Shown here: positions 38,295 through 47,441 of the stretch, piece after piece | How positions within the stretch are numbered: the stretch's first letter is position 1 | Layout: each line of letters starts with the position of its first letter | Origin: Clostridium acidisoli DSM 12555 | Lineage (GTDB): Bacteria > Bacillota > Clostridia > Clostridiales > Clostridiaceae | DNA length: 64,000 bases | Direction: 5' to 3' | Assembly: GCF_900176305.1 (NCBI RefSeq) | Contig: NZ_FWXH01000002.1 | Location: 434,001 to 498,000, forward strand | Translations under genes and position numbers: made by a program | Notes under the pieces: generated by a model | Database searches by the model: none | The model's input: only the letters and a program-made list of their open reading frames with translations | What the model was told of the DNA's origin: nothing

Positions 38295-39650
38295 CTATTT
38301 TATAACTGAATGCATTTTCCACTTACCACTTTTAAATCTAAGTACATATAAGACACCTCTTACCAGCCAATCTGTATACATCCCAAGAAAAATTCCGATT
38401 AATCCCATACCAAGCGTTATACCTAAAATATATCCCAAACTTATTCTAAAAACCCACATTCCAATTATTGATGTTACCATTGTATATTTCGCATCTCCTG
38501 CACCTTTTAGTCCTGCTGGTAAAACAAACGACAATGGCCAGTATAACATAGCAACCGCATTAACCTTTAATATATTTACTGTTATATTTATAATATTTTC
38601 ATTGTTTGTGTACAAAGATGCAAGTTGTCTAGAAAATAAAAGCGAAAGTATTCCTACAATTGATAAAAGTACTATAGACATCTTTGTTACATATGAAAGA
38701 CATTTTCCAGCTTCTTTTTCATCTTTTTTCCCCATATACCTACCAACTAATGCCGTCGCTGATATTGCAAACGCATTTCCTGGTATATTAAAAAAATTAC
38801 AAATAGAATTAGTAACAGTATTTGCAGCCATATTTATTGTTCCCATATCTACAATGAATACTTGCATTATAAGCTTTCCACCATTAAATAAAATTGATTC
38901 AATACTAGCAGGTATACCAACTCCAAATATCGAATGTAATAATTGTTTATTTATTTTGTAAGTCCTAAGTTTCTTTAGTTGTATAATTCTAGAGCCTCTA
39001 AGTAAAACAATCATTATGATAATAGCACCTATAACTCTAGCTGTGGCAATTCCAAGTGCAGCCCCTACTACTCCCATACTTTTAATGTATGTTTTCCCAC
39101 CTATAGTAATCCCATTTATAAATGTCCATGAAAATAATACATTTAATATGTTCATAAATATAGATATTTTCATTGGTGTTTTAGAGTCACCTGCTCCTCT
39201 AAGTATACCATTTGAGACTAAATCAATAGTTATTAATGGGTATGTTATTAACGTTATTCCAAGATAGCTATATCCATCTTGAATTACTGAATTTTCAGCT
39301 GAGCCAAATAAAAAACCAATAAGTGTTTTTCTAAATATGGCCATCATAATTGTAATTATAAATGATATTGCAATACTAGAATATAAAGCTTGTTTAGTAG
39401 CTTCATTTGCTTGCTTAATATTACCTTGTCCAATATATTGTGCTACTACAACTGTTCCGCCTACTGCTAAAGCAGAGAAAAAAGCTATAAAAATGTTATT
39501 AATTGAATCAATCATTCCAATTGCAGAAACAGCTTCTTTGCCTATGTGTCCAGCCATCATTGTGTTTATCATTCCCATTAAAGCGACAAATAGTTGCTCC
39601 ATCATTATTGGTATTGTCAATTTAATAACATCTTCTCTGTAAAAAATCAT
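38295..39650 (-). CDS. MATE family efflux transporter
   Basis: 451 residues with 12 hydrophobic segments in two six-helix halves. The first helix begins LTIPIMMEQLFVALMGMINTMMAG, a typical MATE opening, and VVVAQYIGQGNIKQANEATKQAL follows. MATE proteins export cationic drugs or metabolites with H+ or Na+. It is transcribed toward the DUF2325 gene. The substrate is unknown. Confidence 0.9.
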   Translation of the reverse strand: MIFYREDVIKLTIPIMMEQLFVALMGMINTMMAGHIGKEAVSAIGMIDSINNIFIAFFSALAVGGTVVVAQYIGQGNIKQANEATKQALYSSIAISFIITIMMAIFRKTLIGFLFGSAENSVIQDGYSYLGITLITYPLITIDLVSNGILRGAGDSKTPMKISIFMNILNVLFSWTFINGITIGGKTYIKSMGVVGAALGIATARVIGAIIIMIVLLRGSRIIQLKKLRTYKINKQLLHSIFGVGIPASIESILFNGGKLIMQVFIVDMGTINMAANTVTNSICNFFNIPGNAFAISATALVGRYMGKKDEKEAGKCLSYVTKMSIVLLSIVGILSLLFSRQLASLYTNNENIINITVNILKVNAVAMLYWPLSFVLPAGLKGAGDAKYTMVTSIIGMWVFRISLGYILGITLGMGLIGIFLGMYTDWLVRGVLYVLRFKSGKWKMHSVIK

Positions 39651-39748
39651 ATAACTGTCCCCTTATTTTTAAGTCTTCATCATTTATTATACTTGCCTCT
39701 AAAAAAATTTCAATGTTTCATATGTTTTTATAAAAGAGCAATATAAAT

Positions 39749-39785
39749 AAAGAGGTACCTCATCATTAGTCTGAGGAACCTCTTT
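39749..39785 (-). terminator. Terminator of the second MATE gene
   Basis: A 14-bp stem with one central mismatch (39749-39762 with 39772-39785) encloses a 9-base loop. It is followed on the minus strand by TTTATTTATAT, 12 bases past the stop at 39798. Confidence 0.85.
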
Positions 39786-39797
39786 GGATTCAAATTA

Positions 39798-41201
39798 TTA
39801 ATTGTACCTAACTGCATGAATACTTGTCTTCACAGCTGTTGCAGAAGTACTGTATTTTTGTCTTTGTGAAACCCCTTTTCTTATAAACCATAAGGATGTT
39901 ACAAAAGAGACCATATCAGATACTGGATATGCTATCCATGCTCCTACGATTCCAAACATGTGTACAAATAAAATTGCTAAAGGTATAAAAACAACAATCT
40001 GTCTATATATTGAAAGTAAAAATGATTTTCTTGACTCCTCAATAGCCTGGTAATAATATATACAAATATAATATATTCCGATTACAGGATGAACTGCTAT
40101 ACTTATTCTAAAAGCCGTTACAGCACTACCTAATATGGAAGCGTCTTTTAAGAAAAAGCCTATAATTGGAGTTGCAAATATCATTAATAGACTTCCGAAG
40201 AATAACGAAGTTATTGTAACTGTTTTTATTGTTACCTTTAGTGTCTCTCTCATCTTTTTATAATTTCCAGCGCCATAATTATATGCTACGATAGGCTGCA
40301 TTGCTTCACTTATTCCTATAATAGTAACAAATATGAACATTGAAACTTTAGTTATTACTCCAACTATAATTATTGCTGTATCTCCACCACTTGTTACTAG
40401 AAGTTTGTTCAATATAACTGAAACAACTGCATCTGAAATTTCAATTACAAAGGTTGAGAAACCAATAGCTATTATTCCTTTTAGCAAGTTTTTATTAAAC
40501 GACTTTAATATGCTATTTAAAGTAAATTTCACCTGGAATTTAGTCCTTGTTTTATTAAATTTATACATTGCAAAGGTAAACGCAATAATCTGTGAAAACG
40601 CTGTTGCTATTGCTGCACCTTCTACACCCATACTTAACATTTTAACTAATATAATATCCAATATTATATTCAGAGTAGCTCCAATAAAATTTGAGTACAA
40701 GGTCATTTTAGTAATGCCAAGAGCTGTCATAGTATAACAGGCAACCATAGATATACATTGAAATATGCTACCTATTAATATAATTGTTATATATTTATCA
40801 GCCATTGGATAAACTGCCTTACTTGCACCAAGTGCTGTTATTAAAGGATTTTTAAATATATAAATTCCTAAAACCACTATAAGTAGTGTAACAATAGTTA
40901 ATACAAAAGAATTTATTATAGTATCTTTTAGTTCTTTTATATTATTACTTCCAAGACTTCTTGCAACGAATGTAGAAGCACCTATTGATATAAGCATTCC
41001 TATAGCTGTAAGAAACCTTTGAACCGGAAATGATACTGTTAGTGCTGCTATTGCATCTACACCAACATAACGTCCTACAAAAACTGTATCAACCATATTA
41101 TAAAGCTCCACCACTAAAAGTGATATTATTGATGGTATTGCAAATTTTAAAAGTACCTTTATTACCTTCTTTTCATTAAAAATGGAATTGTCTATTCCCA
41201 T
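39798..41201 (-). CDS. MATE family efflux transporter
   Basis: 467 residues, 12 predicted membrane segments. The opening is KVIKVLLKFAIPSIISLLVVELYNMVDTVFVGRYVG and the second half has GISEAMQPIVAYNYGAGNYKKMRETLK, a strong MATE signature of the MepA/NorM-like branch. It is not a close duplicate of the adjacent MATE (38295-39650). It has its own GGAGG site and its own terminator. Confidence 0.9.
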   Translation of the reverse strand: MGIDNSIFNEKKVIKVLLKFAIPSIISLLVVELYNMVDTVFVGRYVGVDAIAALTVSFPVQRFLTAIGMLISIGASTFVARSLGSNNIKELKDTIINSFVLTIVTLLIVVLGIYIFKNPLITALGASKAVYPMADKYITIILIGSIFQCISMVACYTMTALGITKMTLYSNFIGATLNIILDIILVKMLSMGVEGAAIATAFSQIIAFTFAMYKFNKTRTKFQVKFTLNSILKSFNKNLLKGIIAIGFSTFVIEISDAVVSVILNKLLVTSGGDTAIIIVGVITKVSMFIFVTIIGISEAMQPIVAYNYGAGNYKKMRETLKVTIKTVTITSLFFGSLLMIFATPIIGFFLKDASILGSAVTAFRISIAVHPVIGIYYICIYYYQAIEESRKSFLLSIYRQIVVFIPLAILFVHMFGIVGAWIAYPVSDMVSFVTSLWFIRKGVSQRQKYSTSATAVKTSIHAVRYN

Positions 41202-41346
41202 GAGGTCCCACCTCCTGTAGTTTCATGAGTTTTGCTATATTATTATTATATTTTATACGTGGCTTAAATTAAACTCACTTAACTGCCCTCATAAAGGTAC
41301 TAATAAGTCATTCGTTTGTTTTACCTTATTTATACAAAAAGCAGAG

Positions 41347-41368
41347 AAACACCTTAAACAAGGTGTTT
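41347..41368 (-). terminator. Hairpin over the stop codon of the AraC-family gene
   Basis: A perfect 9-bp stem (AAACACCTT/AAGGTGTTT) with a 4-base loop spans the stop codon at 41354-41356. On the minus strand only a short T run follows. The position suggests a compact terminator. Confidence 0.5.
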
Positions 41369-43435
41369 TTGTACTTCTTTTATAGTTATTAATACCGCTC
41401 CATAGCCTGTAAGTTTTGTTTGTAGATTAAGAACGGCAGTCTTTTTCGCAAATTTGAAATTTATTTGTGGGAATGAAGCTTTATGTATTATTTCTTTTTC
41501 TTCCTTATTAAGGCGTCTAGGTTTTCCCATATCAAGCCAATAGTTGTATGATGAACCAACTTCCTCATCTATTACATAGGTTGTGATTCTTACTGTTGAT
41601 GAAATTTGAGTTATATTTAATGAGAATTTTTTCTCTTTTGAGTTTTTTAGTCCTCTAAGTTTTGAAAAGCTTTTTAACTGGATTAAGTTGTCTATGTCTT
41701 CATTATAACTATATAAAAGTATTTGATATTCTCCTTCATTTTTAGTAACTATATAACCATTATCCTTTGCCACTAAAATATCTCCAAGTTTATTTAAAAG
41801 ATAATAAGCATAAAAGGCTGGTTTTCTTATAGCCTTATCATTTACAATTCCAGGATATCCAAAAAATACTTCGTTAGTTAAATCTGCTTGTCTATCAAGA
41901 GCATCAAAAGCCCTTAACATATCTAAACTTTTTTTATCTTTTATATAATTTTCAATTATAAATGGTAACATATATGCTGTATCATATATTGGATCAATTT
42001 TTAAAATAACATTATAGTTTCCCTTAATTATAGAAAATTTATATTCATCTTCAATTAATATTGTTGCCTCTTCTATTATTTCATTAGAAACTGTAGCTGC
42101 AAACTGGAATGTAAATTTATCAAACTCTAGATTTTCAATATTGCTAAAGAACTTAAAAAATGATCTAAGTATTCCTATAAATTCATTTTTCTCAAAGTCT
42201 CTGTCGTCAATTACAATTAGAGGATAAATTCTCAGGCTATCAAGATATTCAAAAACCGTCATTGCCCTGCTCCAGTTATAAAAATTTCCACCTCTAAATA
42301 TCCCCATATCTAATGAAAATACATTTAGAAGTCTTGCGTATTCATAACCAATTTCTTCTTGAAGTTCTTCTAAAATGTCTTTGTTATCCTCTATTAATAA
42401 GTCAAAGGCATCTCCTACATTTATTATTTTCTTAAACTTTTTTTTGAATTCTCCAAGGTCTCTACTCATATCTATATCTATTTTGTTTATTTTATTTTCA
42501 GAGTTAAATCTATCATAATCTTCTAAATAGTACATAACATACTCGATAGCTTCATTTAATGGATGGTGTTCAATCTTTTTTTGCTCTTCAAAGGTTTCCT
42601 CGTCTACCTTATATTTTTTTCTATAATTTAATGGTGTCATTTTATAATAAAACTTAAAGTTTTTGTTATAATATCTTGTATGGGAAAAACCAACTTCCTC
42701 TGATATTTCTGAAATACTTTTATCACTATCCAATAAGAGTTTAATTGACTCTTCAACTCTAGTAATATTAATAAGATCCGTAAAACTTGAACCAGTAGCA
42801 TATTTTATTTCATGTGATAAATAATGCGTACTCAAAAATTCTTTTTCTGCAATATCCTGTAACGTTATGTTATTGTTATAATTATTAAATATGTATTTAG
42901 CAATACGATGATATCTTTCAAGTTGTTCTTCATTATCTTTTAGTTCCTCCTGTTCATACATAAGGTAATGAAAGTTATTTATTAGATGATATAAAAGTTT
43001 AACTAAATTATCTTCAATCTCTTCATCATAATTATCATTTTTTTGAACAAATTCACATAAAATTATACTTAAAAATGTCCTCAGTTCATCATATTCCTCA
43101 CTATCCTGTGCCCCTTCATCTGAGGTATTTGTATAAAAAAACATATTTTCTATATCATTGTAATATTTTTCAAAAAAATACTGATCTATATGAAATATCA
43201 AAACTCTATTATCTTTATCGTCAGAGTATAATTTGTGAACCTCATCTACATTAATTATCTCAATTTCATTTTCTTCTAAATCGTAGGTTCCATTGTTAAC
43301 AGTAACTTTAATATTCCCTTTAAGAACATAAATTATTTCTATTGCATTTTGCCAATGTACAGGGTATTCATTAATTGTTAAAAAGTCAACATATACAGGC
43401 ACCCCTAGCGAGTAGTCTATATACTCTTTTCCCAT
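41354..43435 (-). CDS. AraC-family regulator with degenerate GH39-like C-terminal domain
   Basis: 693 residues. A cupin-like sensor domain (about 1-90: HWQNAIEIIYVLKGNIKVTVN), a helical linker, and an AraC DNA-binding domain (about 175-276: ITLQDIAEKEFLSTHYLSHEIKYATGSSF, ISEISEEVGFSHTRYYNKNFKFYYKMTPLNYR). The remaining 400 residues look like a glycoside hydrolase 39/xylosidase-type barrel (YARLLNVFSLDMGIFRGGNFYNWSRA, then LDSLRIYPLIVIDD). I do not see the N-E-P acid/base motif, so it is probably a sugar-sensing rather than enzymatic domain. The target is unknown. Confidence 0.82.
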   Translation of the reverse strand: MGKEYIDYSLGVPVYVDFLTINEYPVHWQNAIEIIYVLKGNIKVTVNNGTYDLEENEIEIINVDEVHKLYSDDKDNRVLIFHIDQYFFEKYYNDIENMFFYTNTSDEGAQDSEEYDELRTFLSIILCEFVQKNDNYDEEIEDNLVKLLYHLINNFHYLMYEQEELKDNEEQLERYHRIAKYIFNNYNNNITLQDIAEKEFLSTHYLSHEIKYATGSSFTDLINITRVEESIKLLLDSDKSISEISEEVGFSHTRYYNKNFKFYYKMTPLNYRKKYKVDEETFEEQKKIEHHPLNEAIEYVMYYLEDYDRFNSENKINKIDIDMSRDLGEFKKKFKKIINVGDAFDLLIEDNKDILEELQEEIGYEYARLLNVFSLDMGIFRGGNFYNWSRAMTVFEYLDSLRIYPLIVIDDRDFEKNEFIGILRSFFKFFSNIENLEFDKFTFQFAATVSNEIIEEATILIEDEYKFSIIKGNYNVILKIDPIYDTAYMLPFIIENYIKDKKSLDMLRAFDALDRQADLTNEVFFGYPGIVNDKAIRKPAFYAYYLLNKLGDILVAKDNGYIVTKNEGEYQILLYSYNEDIDNLIQLKSFSKLRGLKNSKEKKFSLNITQISSTVRITTYVIDEEVGSSYNYWLDMGKPRRLNKEEKEIIHKASFPQINFKFAKKTAVLNLQTKLTGYGAVLITIKEVQKHLV

Positions 43436-43552
43436 TATATTAATCTCCTCTCTCTAAGCATAGTTGTTCAATATAACCACTCATCACATAATAGCTATGT
43501 TAAAGTATAGTGTTGTTTATGTTAACATCTAAATTTCTTTCAAAATTCGATT

Positions 43553-44476
43553 TTATATTACAAATTTAGAACGTCTCAAAGACTCAAATGTGTCATTCTC
43601 AACATATGAGCATGAATCAATAATCATATTTGTTATATTTTTTTTATTACATATAAACTTAATATAATCTAATAACTTATACCATGCCAAATAGTTATCT
43701 AGATATTTAGATGCAACGCCACAAAATCTACTTATCCAAACTTTTAATTTATTTGTATATTTCTTAATCCTTTTAATGTTGTATAAGGAATTCATATCTT
43801 TATTACTTATAGGATAATATTTCATTCCTCTTATTCTAGCAAAATTTTTATATTCTCTCCACTCCCTTGTGCATAGTATATTGCCTTTATCTATATATTT
43901 TCCAATAACCTTCTCTATTTTCCTCTTGTTAACAATTCCAAGGCATGTTACCTTAGATAGTGTACCACCTTCACTATCTTTTACATTAATAACGCAAACA
44001 GAACTATCATCTTTTCCAAACGATTTATGTATATACCCTCTTTTTCTGGGTTTTCTTTTTGCTATTTCTCTACTTCCCTTCTCTGAATATGCAAAATATA
44101 TATCGTGTATTTCAACAATTTTCTTAAAGCTTTTAACATTTTTATGCTTTAAATTATTTAAAATTTTATGTCTCCAGTAAAATAATGTTACCCAAGTTAC
44201 TCCAAGTATTTTTGCTGACTTACGAAGAGAATAACCCAAAATCATACACTCTATAAAAAGTGGCCACTTTTTTATGTAATGGGTTTTATTCATGGGTGTA
44301 AAACTCATAGCAGAAAAAGTTTTTTTACATTTTTTACACCTATATCTCTGTATTCCATTATATTTTCCATACTTAATTATCATTTCACATCTGCAATATG
44401 GGCAGAAGCAGCCAGTTTTACACTTTGCTTCTGTTATAACCGAAACCACATCTTCTGCTGTAATTAAATTATCCAT
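43553..44476 (-). CDS. IS1595-type transposase homologue with replaced catalytic residues
   Basis: 307 residues, full length. The N-terminal zinc ribbon (C25, C28, C47, C50) and HTH (LGYSLRKSAKILGVTWVTLFYWRHKIL) are those of IS1595 transposases. The core keeps the structural landmarks RKPRKRG and FCGVASKYLDNYLAWYKLLDYI. Aligned by eye with the VEIDETYF and ILCTDGHxSY motifs of active members, the two catalytic aspartates are H124 and R204, and the last H/N region is also changed (YNIKRIKKYTN). I found no terminal inverted repeats beside it. A TATAAT-type -10 and AGAGGT ribosome site suggest that it is expressed. Confidence 0.8.
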   Translation of the reverse strand: MDNLITAEDVVSVITEAKCKTGCFCPYCRCEMIIKYGKYNGIQRYRCKKCKKTFSAMSFTPMNKTHYIKKWPLFIECMILGYSLRKSAKILGVTWVTLFYWRHKILNNLKHKNVKSFKKIVEIHDIYFAYSEKGSREIAKRKPRKRGYIHKSFGKDDSSVCVINVKDSEGGTLSKVTCLGIVNKRKIEKVIGKYIDKGNILCTREWREYKNFARIRGMKYYPISNKDMNSLYNIKRIKKYTNKLKVWISRFCGVASKYLDNYLAWYKLLDYIKFICNKKNITNMIIDSCSYVENDTFESLRRSKFVI

Positions 44477-44629
44477 AACTAAAACCTCTTTTTATTAAAC
44501 CTTACTTTGCTTCATTTTATTGATTATACCCATTTTTCAATATCTTAAACTTAGCAACATAATAATTTAACACAGTTTCTATGGCAATTTAATTTATACT
44601 TAAGTTAGATCATATATTCATTTAACCTA

Positions 44630-44914
44630 TTATTCCTCAACGATTTCCCAAATGTCTTTCATGTCTTCAATGTAATTATATTCAATTATATCACTATCAA
44701 TGGTATCATTTTCTCTATTAAAATATGATATTGGAATTTCTACTCCTAAAGAACCTAAGTCTGATAGTTTTCCATTAAGATATTCTCTCTTCATCTTATC
44801 AAAATTTTGAACAAGGCGTATACCAAGATTAGAGTCACTTTTATAAGTTGCCTGCCAAAAATCATTGCTTGTTGCATTTTCTTTCAACTTTACTTTAACT
44901 TTTTTATAAGACAT
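44630..44914 (-). CDS. Hypothetical protein, 94 residues
   Basis: The likely start is the ATG at 44914 (TTGGAGTGATAAAA upstream). The peptide opens MSYKKVKVKLKENATSND, then has a soluble charged region ending IEDMKDIWEIVEE. No cysteines, no membrane segment and no family that I recognise. It sits alone between the IS1595-like gene and a divergent HAD phosphatase gene, so context gives no hint of its job. Confidence 0.65.
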   Translation of the reverse strand: MSYKKVKVKLKENATSNDFWQATYKSDSNLGIRLVQNFDKMKREYLNGKLSDLGSLGVEIPISYFNRENDTIDSDIIEYNYIEDMKDIWEIVEE

Positions 44915-45058
44915 TTTTATCACTCCAATCTGAAATTTTTTTATATTTTTATTATACACTATATTTTTTAGTTTTAAACAATTACTCTAATTGTAGTTTT
45001 TATAATCTTTTATGCTATAATATAGGTGCAATTCGGAACTACATGGAGGTTAAGTTAT

Positions 45059-45856
45059 ATGATAAAATTAATTGCATCAGATATGGATGGAACCTTACTA
45101 GATAGCAATGGCAATTTGCCAAAAGATTTCTTCGAGATTTTAAACAAACTAATTGAGAGAAACGTTATATTTGTTGCAGCAAGTGGCAGACAATATTTTA
45201 CCCTTGCTAAAAATTTATATAAAGGCAAAGATAAAATTACATTTGCCGCTGAAAATGGTGCCTTTATAGTTCACAACGGAAAAGAGTTATTTTCAAAGAC
45301 TCTACCCAAAAAAACAGTTTTAAATATCATTGAAGATTCTAATAAAATTCCTGACTGCAAAATTATTTTATGCGGAAAAAATAGTGCTTATATAAAAGAT
45401 ACTGACCCAGAGTTCATTGAGGAGGTAAATAAGTATTATCATAAAAATACTCTAGTCACTAACTTTAATGAGATTAATGATGAAATTCTCAAGATTTCAT
45501 TGTATGATTCCAAAGGCCCTGATAATAATTCAAATTTAATTATATATCCAAAATGGGGACAGACATTACAGGTTACTATTTCAGGAGAAAAATGGCTTGA
45601 TATTGGTAGGAATGACATAAACAAAGGTGTGGCTATTAAATTCTTACAACATAAATTTGGAATAAAAGAAGATGAAACTATGGTTTTTGGTGACTATTAT
45701 AATGACATTCATATGCTTAAAAGTGCATATCACAGCTACGTTATGGAAAATGCTCCAGATGGAGTTAAAAAATATGGACGTTTTATAGCCGCTAGTAATG
45801 ATAAATCTGGTGTTCTGCAAACAATTAAAACTGAGATTCTTGAAAAAGAAGCTTAA
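45059..45856 (+). CDS. Cof-type HAD-IIB phosphatase
   Basis: 265 residues from the ATG at 45059, with TGGAGGTTAAGTTAT upstream. Motif I is DMDGTLLD (D8, D10), motif II AASGRQY, motif III K with DINKGVAIKFL, and motif IV GDYYNDIHML. The alpha/beta C2B cap lies between motifs II and III. Members dephosphorylate sugar phosphates, FMN or PLP. The substrate cannot be told from sequence. Monocistronic, with a terminator shared with mgtC. Confidence 0.93.
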   Translation: MIKLIASDMDGTLLDSNGNLPKDFFEILNKLIERNVIFVAASGRQYFTLAKNLYKGKDKITFAAENGAFIVHNGKELFSKTLPKKTVLNIIEDSNKIPDCKIILCGKNSAYIKDTDPEFIEEVNKYYHKNTLVTNFNEINDEILKISLYDSKGPDNNSNLIIYPKWGQTLQVTISGEKWLDIGRNDINKGVAIKFLQHKFGIKEDETMVFGDYYNDIHMLKSAYHSYVMENAPDGVKKYGRFIAASNDKSGVLQTIKTEILEKEA

Positions 45857-45871
45857 TGTTAATTTATAAAA

Positions 45872-45904
45872 TAATACAAGGATATACTGCAAATCCTTGT
45901 ATTA
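45872..45904. terminator. Bidirectional terminator, HAD gene and mgtC
   Basis: A 12-bp perfect stem (45872-45883 with 45893-45904) with a 9-base loop is followed by T6 on the plus strand and by an A/T-rich tail on the minus strand. It separates converging genes. Confidence 0.88.
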
Positions 45905-45911
45905 TTTTTTA

Positions 45912-46574
45912 CTATGCATTTTCCATTTCTATTTTTAATATGTCCTTATTCTCATATAATTTGTCTACTAACAGCTGAGAATTGTTTTTTTGTATTCCTT
46001 TTAATGTAGCCTGAATTAAAGTGATTTTAGAATTATTTTCATGAGTTTTTTTAAATTTAAATTTAGTTATAGTAAACTTATTTTCTTCCATGAACTCATA
46101 TATATAAGCTATTTCTTCACTTCTTGTCCAAATATTAATTTTTGAATATACTATTGCTGTATTTTTAAACAATCTATTCAAAATTTCAAGGCCAATTAAC
46201 ACTAAAACCGTTGAAAAAATACCAATTGCATATAGTCCACTTCCAAGTGCTATACCTATACCTGCAGTTGTCCATATGCCAGCAGCAGTAGTTAACCCCC
46301 TAACAAAATGTTTTTCTACAATTATAGTTCCTGCACCTAAAAAGCTTATTCCACTTACCACCTGTGCTGCAATTCTACTTGGATCTAGTGCAATACCTTT
46401 CAAACTTATTATATCGTAAAAGCCATATTTAGATACTATCATTATAAGAGCACTTCCTATTCCAACTAAAAAATGTGTTTTTAGCCCAGCATCCTTTGAC
46501 CTAAATTCTCTCTCAAGTCCTATAACTCCTGCTAATACACCTGACAATACTATTCTTAAGAATAAATCCCACAT
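45912..46574 (-). CDS. MgtC/SapB family membrane protein
   Basis: 220 residues. Four to five hydrophobic segments in the first 140 residues carry the MgtC signature: GVIGLEREFRSKDAGLKTHFLVGIGSALIMIVS and RIAAQVVSGISFLGAGTI. A soluble ACT-like C-terminal domain (about 145-220) follows. MgtC proteins affect ATP synthase activity, phosphate or magnesium homeostasis; the role here is unknown. It is in its own unit. Confidence 0.9.
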   Translation of the reverse strand: MWDLFLRIVLSGVLAGVIGLEREFRSKDAGLKTHFLVGIGSALIMIVSKYGFYDIISLKGIALDPSRIAAQVVSGISFLGAGTIIVEKHFVRGLTTAAGIWTTAGIGIALGSGLYAIGIFSTVLVLIGLEILNRLFKNTAIVYSKINIWTRSEEIAYIYEFMEENKFTITKFKFKKTHENNSKITLIQATLKGIQKNNSQLLVDKLYENKDILKIEMENA

Positions 46575-46637
46575 ATAACCACCCTTTATACAATAATTAC
46601 CAATTATATCATGTTTTTAATTGTATGTAAACATCAA

Positions 46638-46683
46638 AAAAGGTTTAGTCCATATCAAAACCTCCATATGGACTAAACCTTTT
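46638..46683 (-). terminator. Terminator of the 62-residue protein gene
   Basis: A perfect 18-bp stem (46638-46655 with 46666-46683) around a 10-base loop, ending in A/T, lies 6 bases past the stop at 46689. On the minus strand it ends in CCTTTTTTGATG. Confidence 0.9.
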
Positions 46684-46688
46684 AACAT

Positions 46689-46877
46689 TTAATTCTTATG
46701 CTTATCTAAAAGTTGTTGTAATTTTTGAGCTTGAAATGCCGATTCTTCTGCAAATCTTTTAAAAGTTTCATCAACCTCTTTGTCCTCAGCTTTACCTGAA
46801 TATTCTTGATAATCTCTAACATTTTCCTGTGCATCTAAAAGTTTTTGCTTAATCATATCTTCTACTGTTAATTTCAT
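46689..46877 (-). CDS. Small helical protein, 62 residues
   Basis: Opens MKLTVEDMIKQKLLDAQENVR, then a long amphipathic helix pair ending QLLDKHKN. It is highly charged, with E/K/Q spacing suggestive of a coiled coil or a two-helix bundle. It has an AGGAGAAATAAAA ribosome site and a strong terminator, which supports a real gene. No family is recognised. A ferritin-like fragment is possible but the metal-ligand pattern is not clear. Confidence 0.7.
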   Translation of the reverse strand: MKLTVEDMIKQKLLDAQENVRDYQEYSGKAEDKEVDETFKRFAEESAFQAQKLQQLLDKHKN

Positions 46878-46938
46878 TTTTATTTCTCCTTTCTTTAACT
46901 ATAGATTTTGTTATAAGAAAGGATTTTATTCATTTTAA

Positions 46939-47316
46939 CTACTGTTCAGTTTGTTCAGTTTCTTGAATTTCACTGATTTCAACATTTTCATCTATTTCAG
47001 AAACTTTTGTAACCTTTTTATTTATTATACCTGCTCCAATTAGAAGAACAGAAATTCCTCCATAAACGCCTATTGAATTAAATACTGATGGTAAAAATTG
47101 TGATGGTAATAATTGCTTCATAACTGTAGCCGATGAATATCCTTGAGATACATATTGACTAATTAGACTTTTAAAATATAAAATATTAGTTACTAATAAT
47201 GCAATTCCAACGATGGCTACTATTATGCCTGCAACATACAGTACAATTGAACTTGTAACCCTCTTTGATTTTTCAGATGTACTTTTTTCTTTGATTTCCA
47301 TAAAATTTGTCTCCAT
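46939..47316 (-). CDS. Small membrane protein, two TM segments
   Basis: 125 residues. A basic head (about 1-23), a first membrane segment (SIVLYVAGIIVAIVGIALLVTN), an extracellular loop of about 35 residues, and a second segment (IGVYGGISVLLIGAGII). The tail is acidic, with repeated glutamate and Q-T-E-Q. No family recognised. It lies between the thiolase gene and the 62-residue protein gene, on the same strand and possibly in one transcript with the latter. Confidence 0.7.
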   Translation of the reverse strand: METNFMEIKEKSTSEKSKRVTSSIVLYVAGIIVAIVGIALLVTNILYFKSLISQYVSQGYSSATVMKQLLPSQFLPSVFNSIGVYGGISVLLIGAGIINKKVTKVSEIDENVEISEIQETEQTEQ

Positions 47317-47441
47317 TCCGCCAAAAGGCTATAAATTTAATATGTAATAAATATAACATTTCCATATTAAACTAAAATTATGACAATCTTATGACAATAC
47401 TAAATCTTATTTGTGAATATTAATATATATATAAACATTTT

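Noticed and set aside
43869-44498. Plus-strand frames inside the IS1595-like gene
   Set aside because: Antisense to a gene with a clear zinc ribbon and HTH; no starts with ribosome sites.
43436-44640. Terminal inverted repeats of an insertion sequence
   Set aside because: Compared both flanks of the transposase-like gene by eye and found no convincing matching ends or target duplication.
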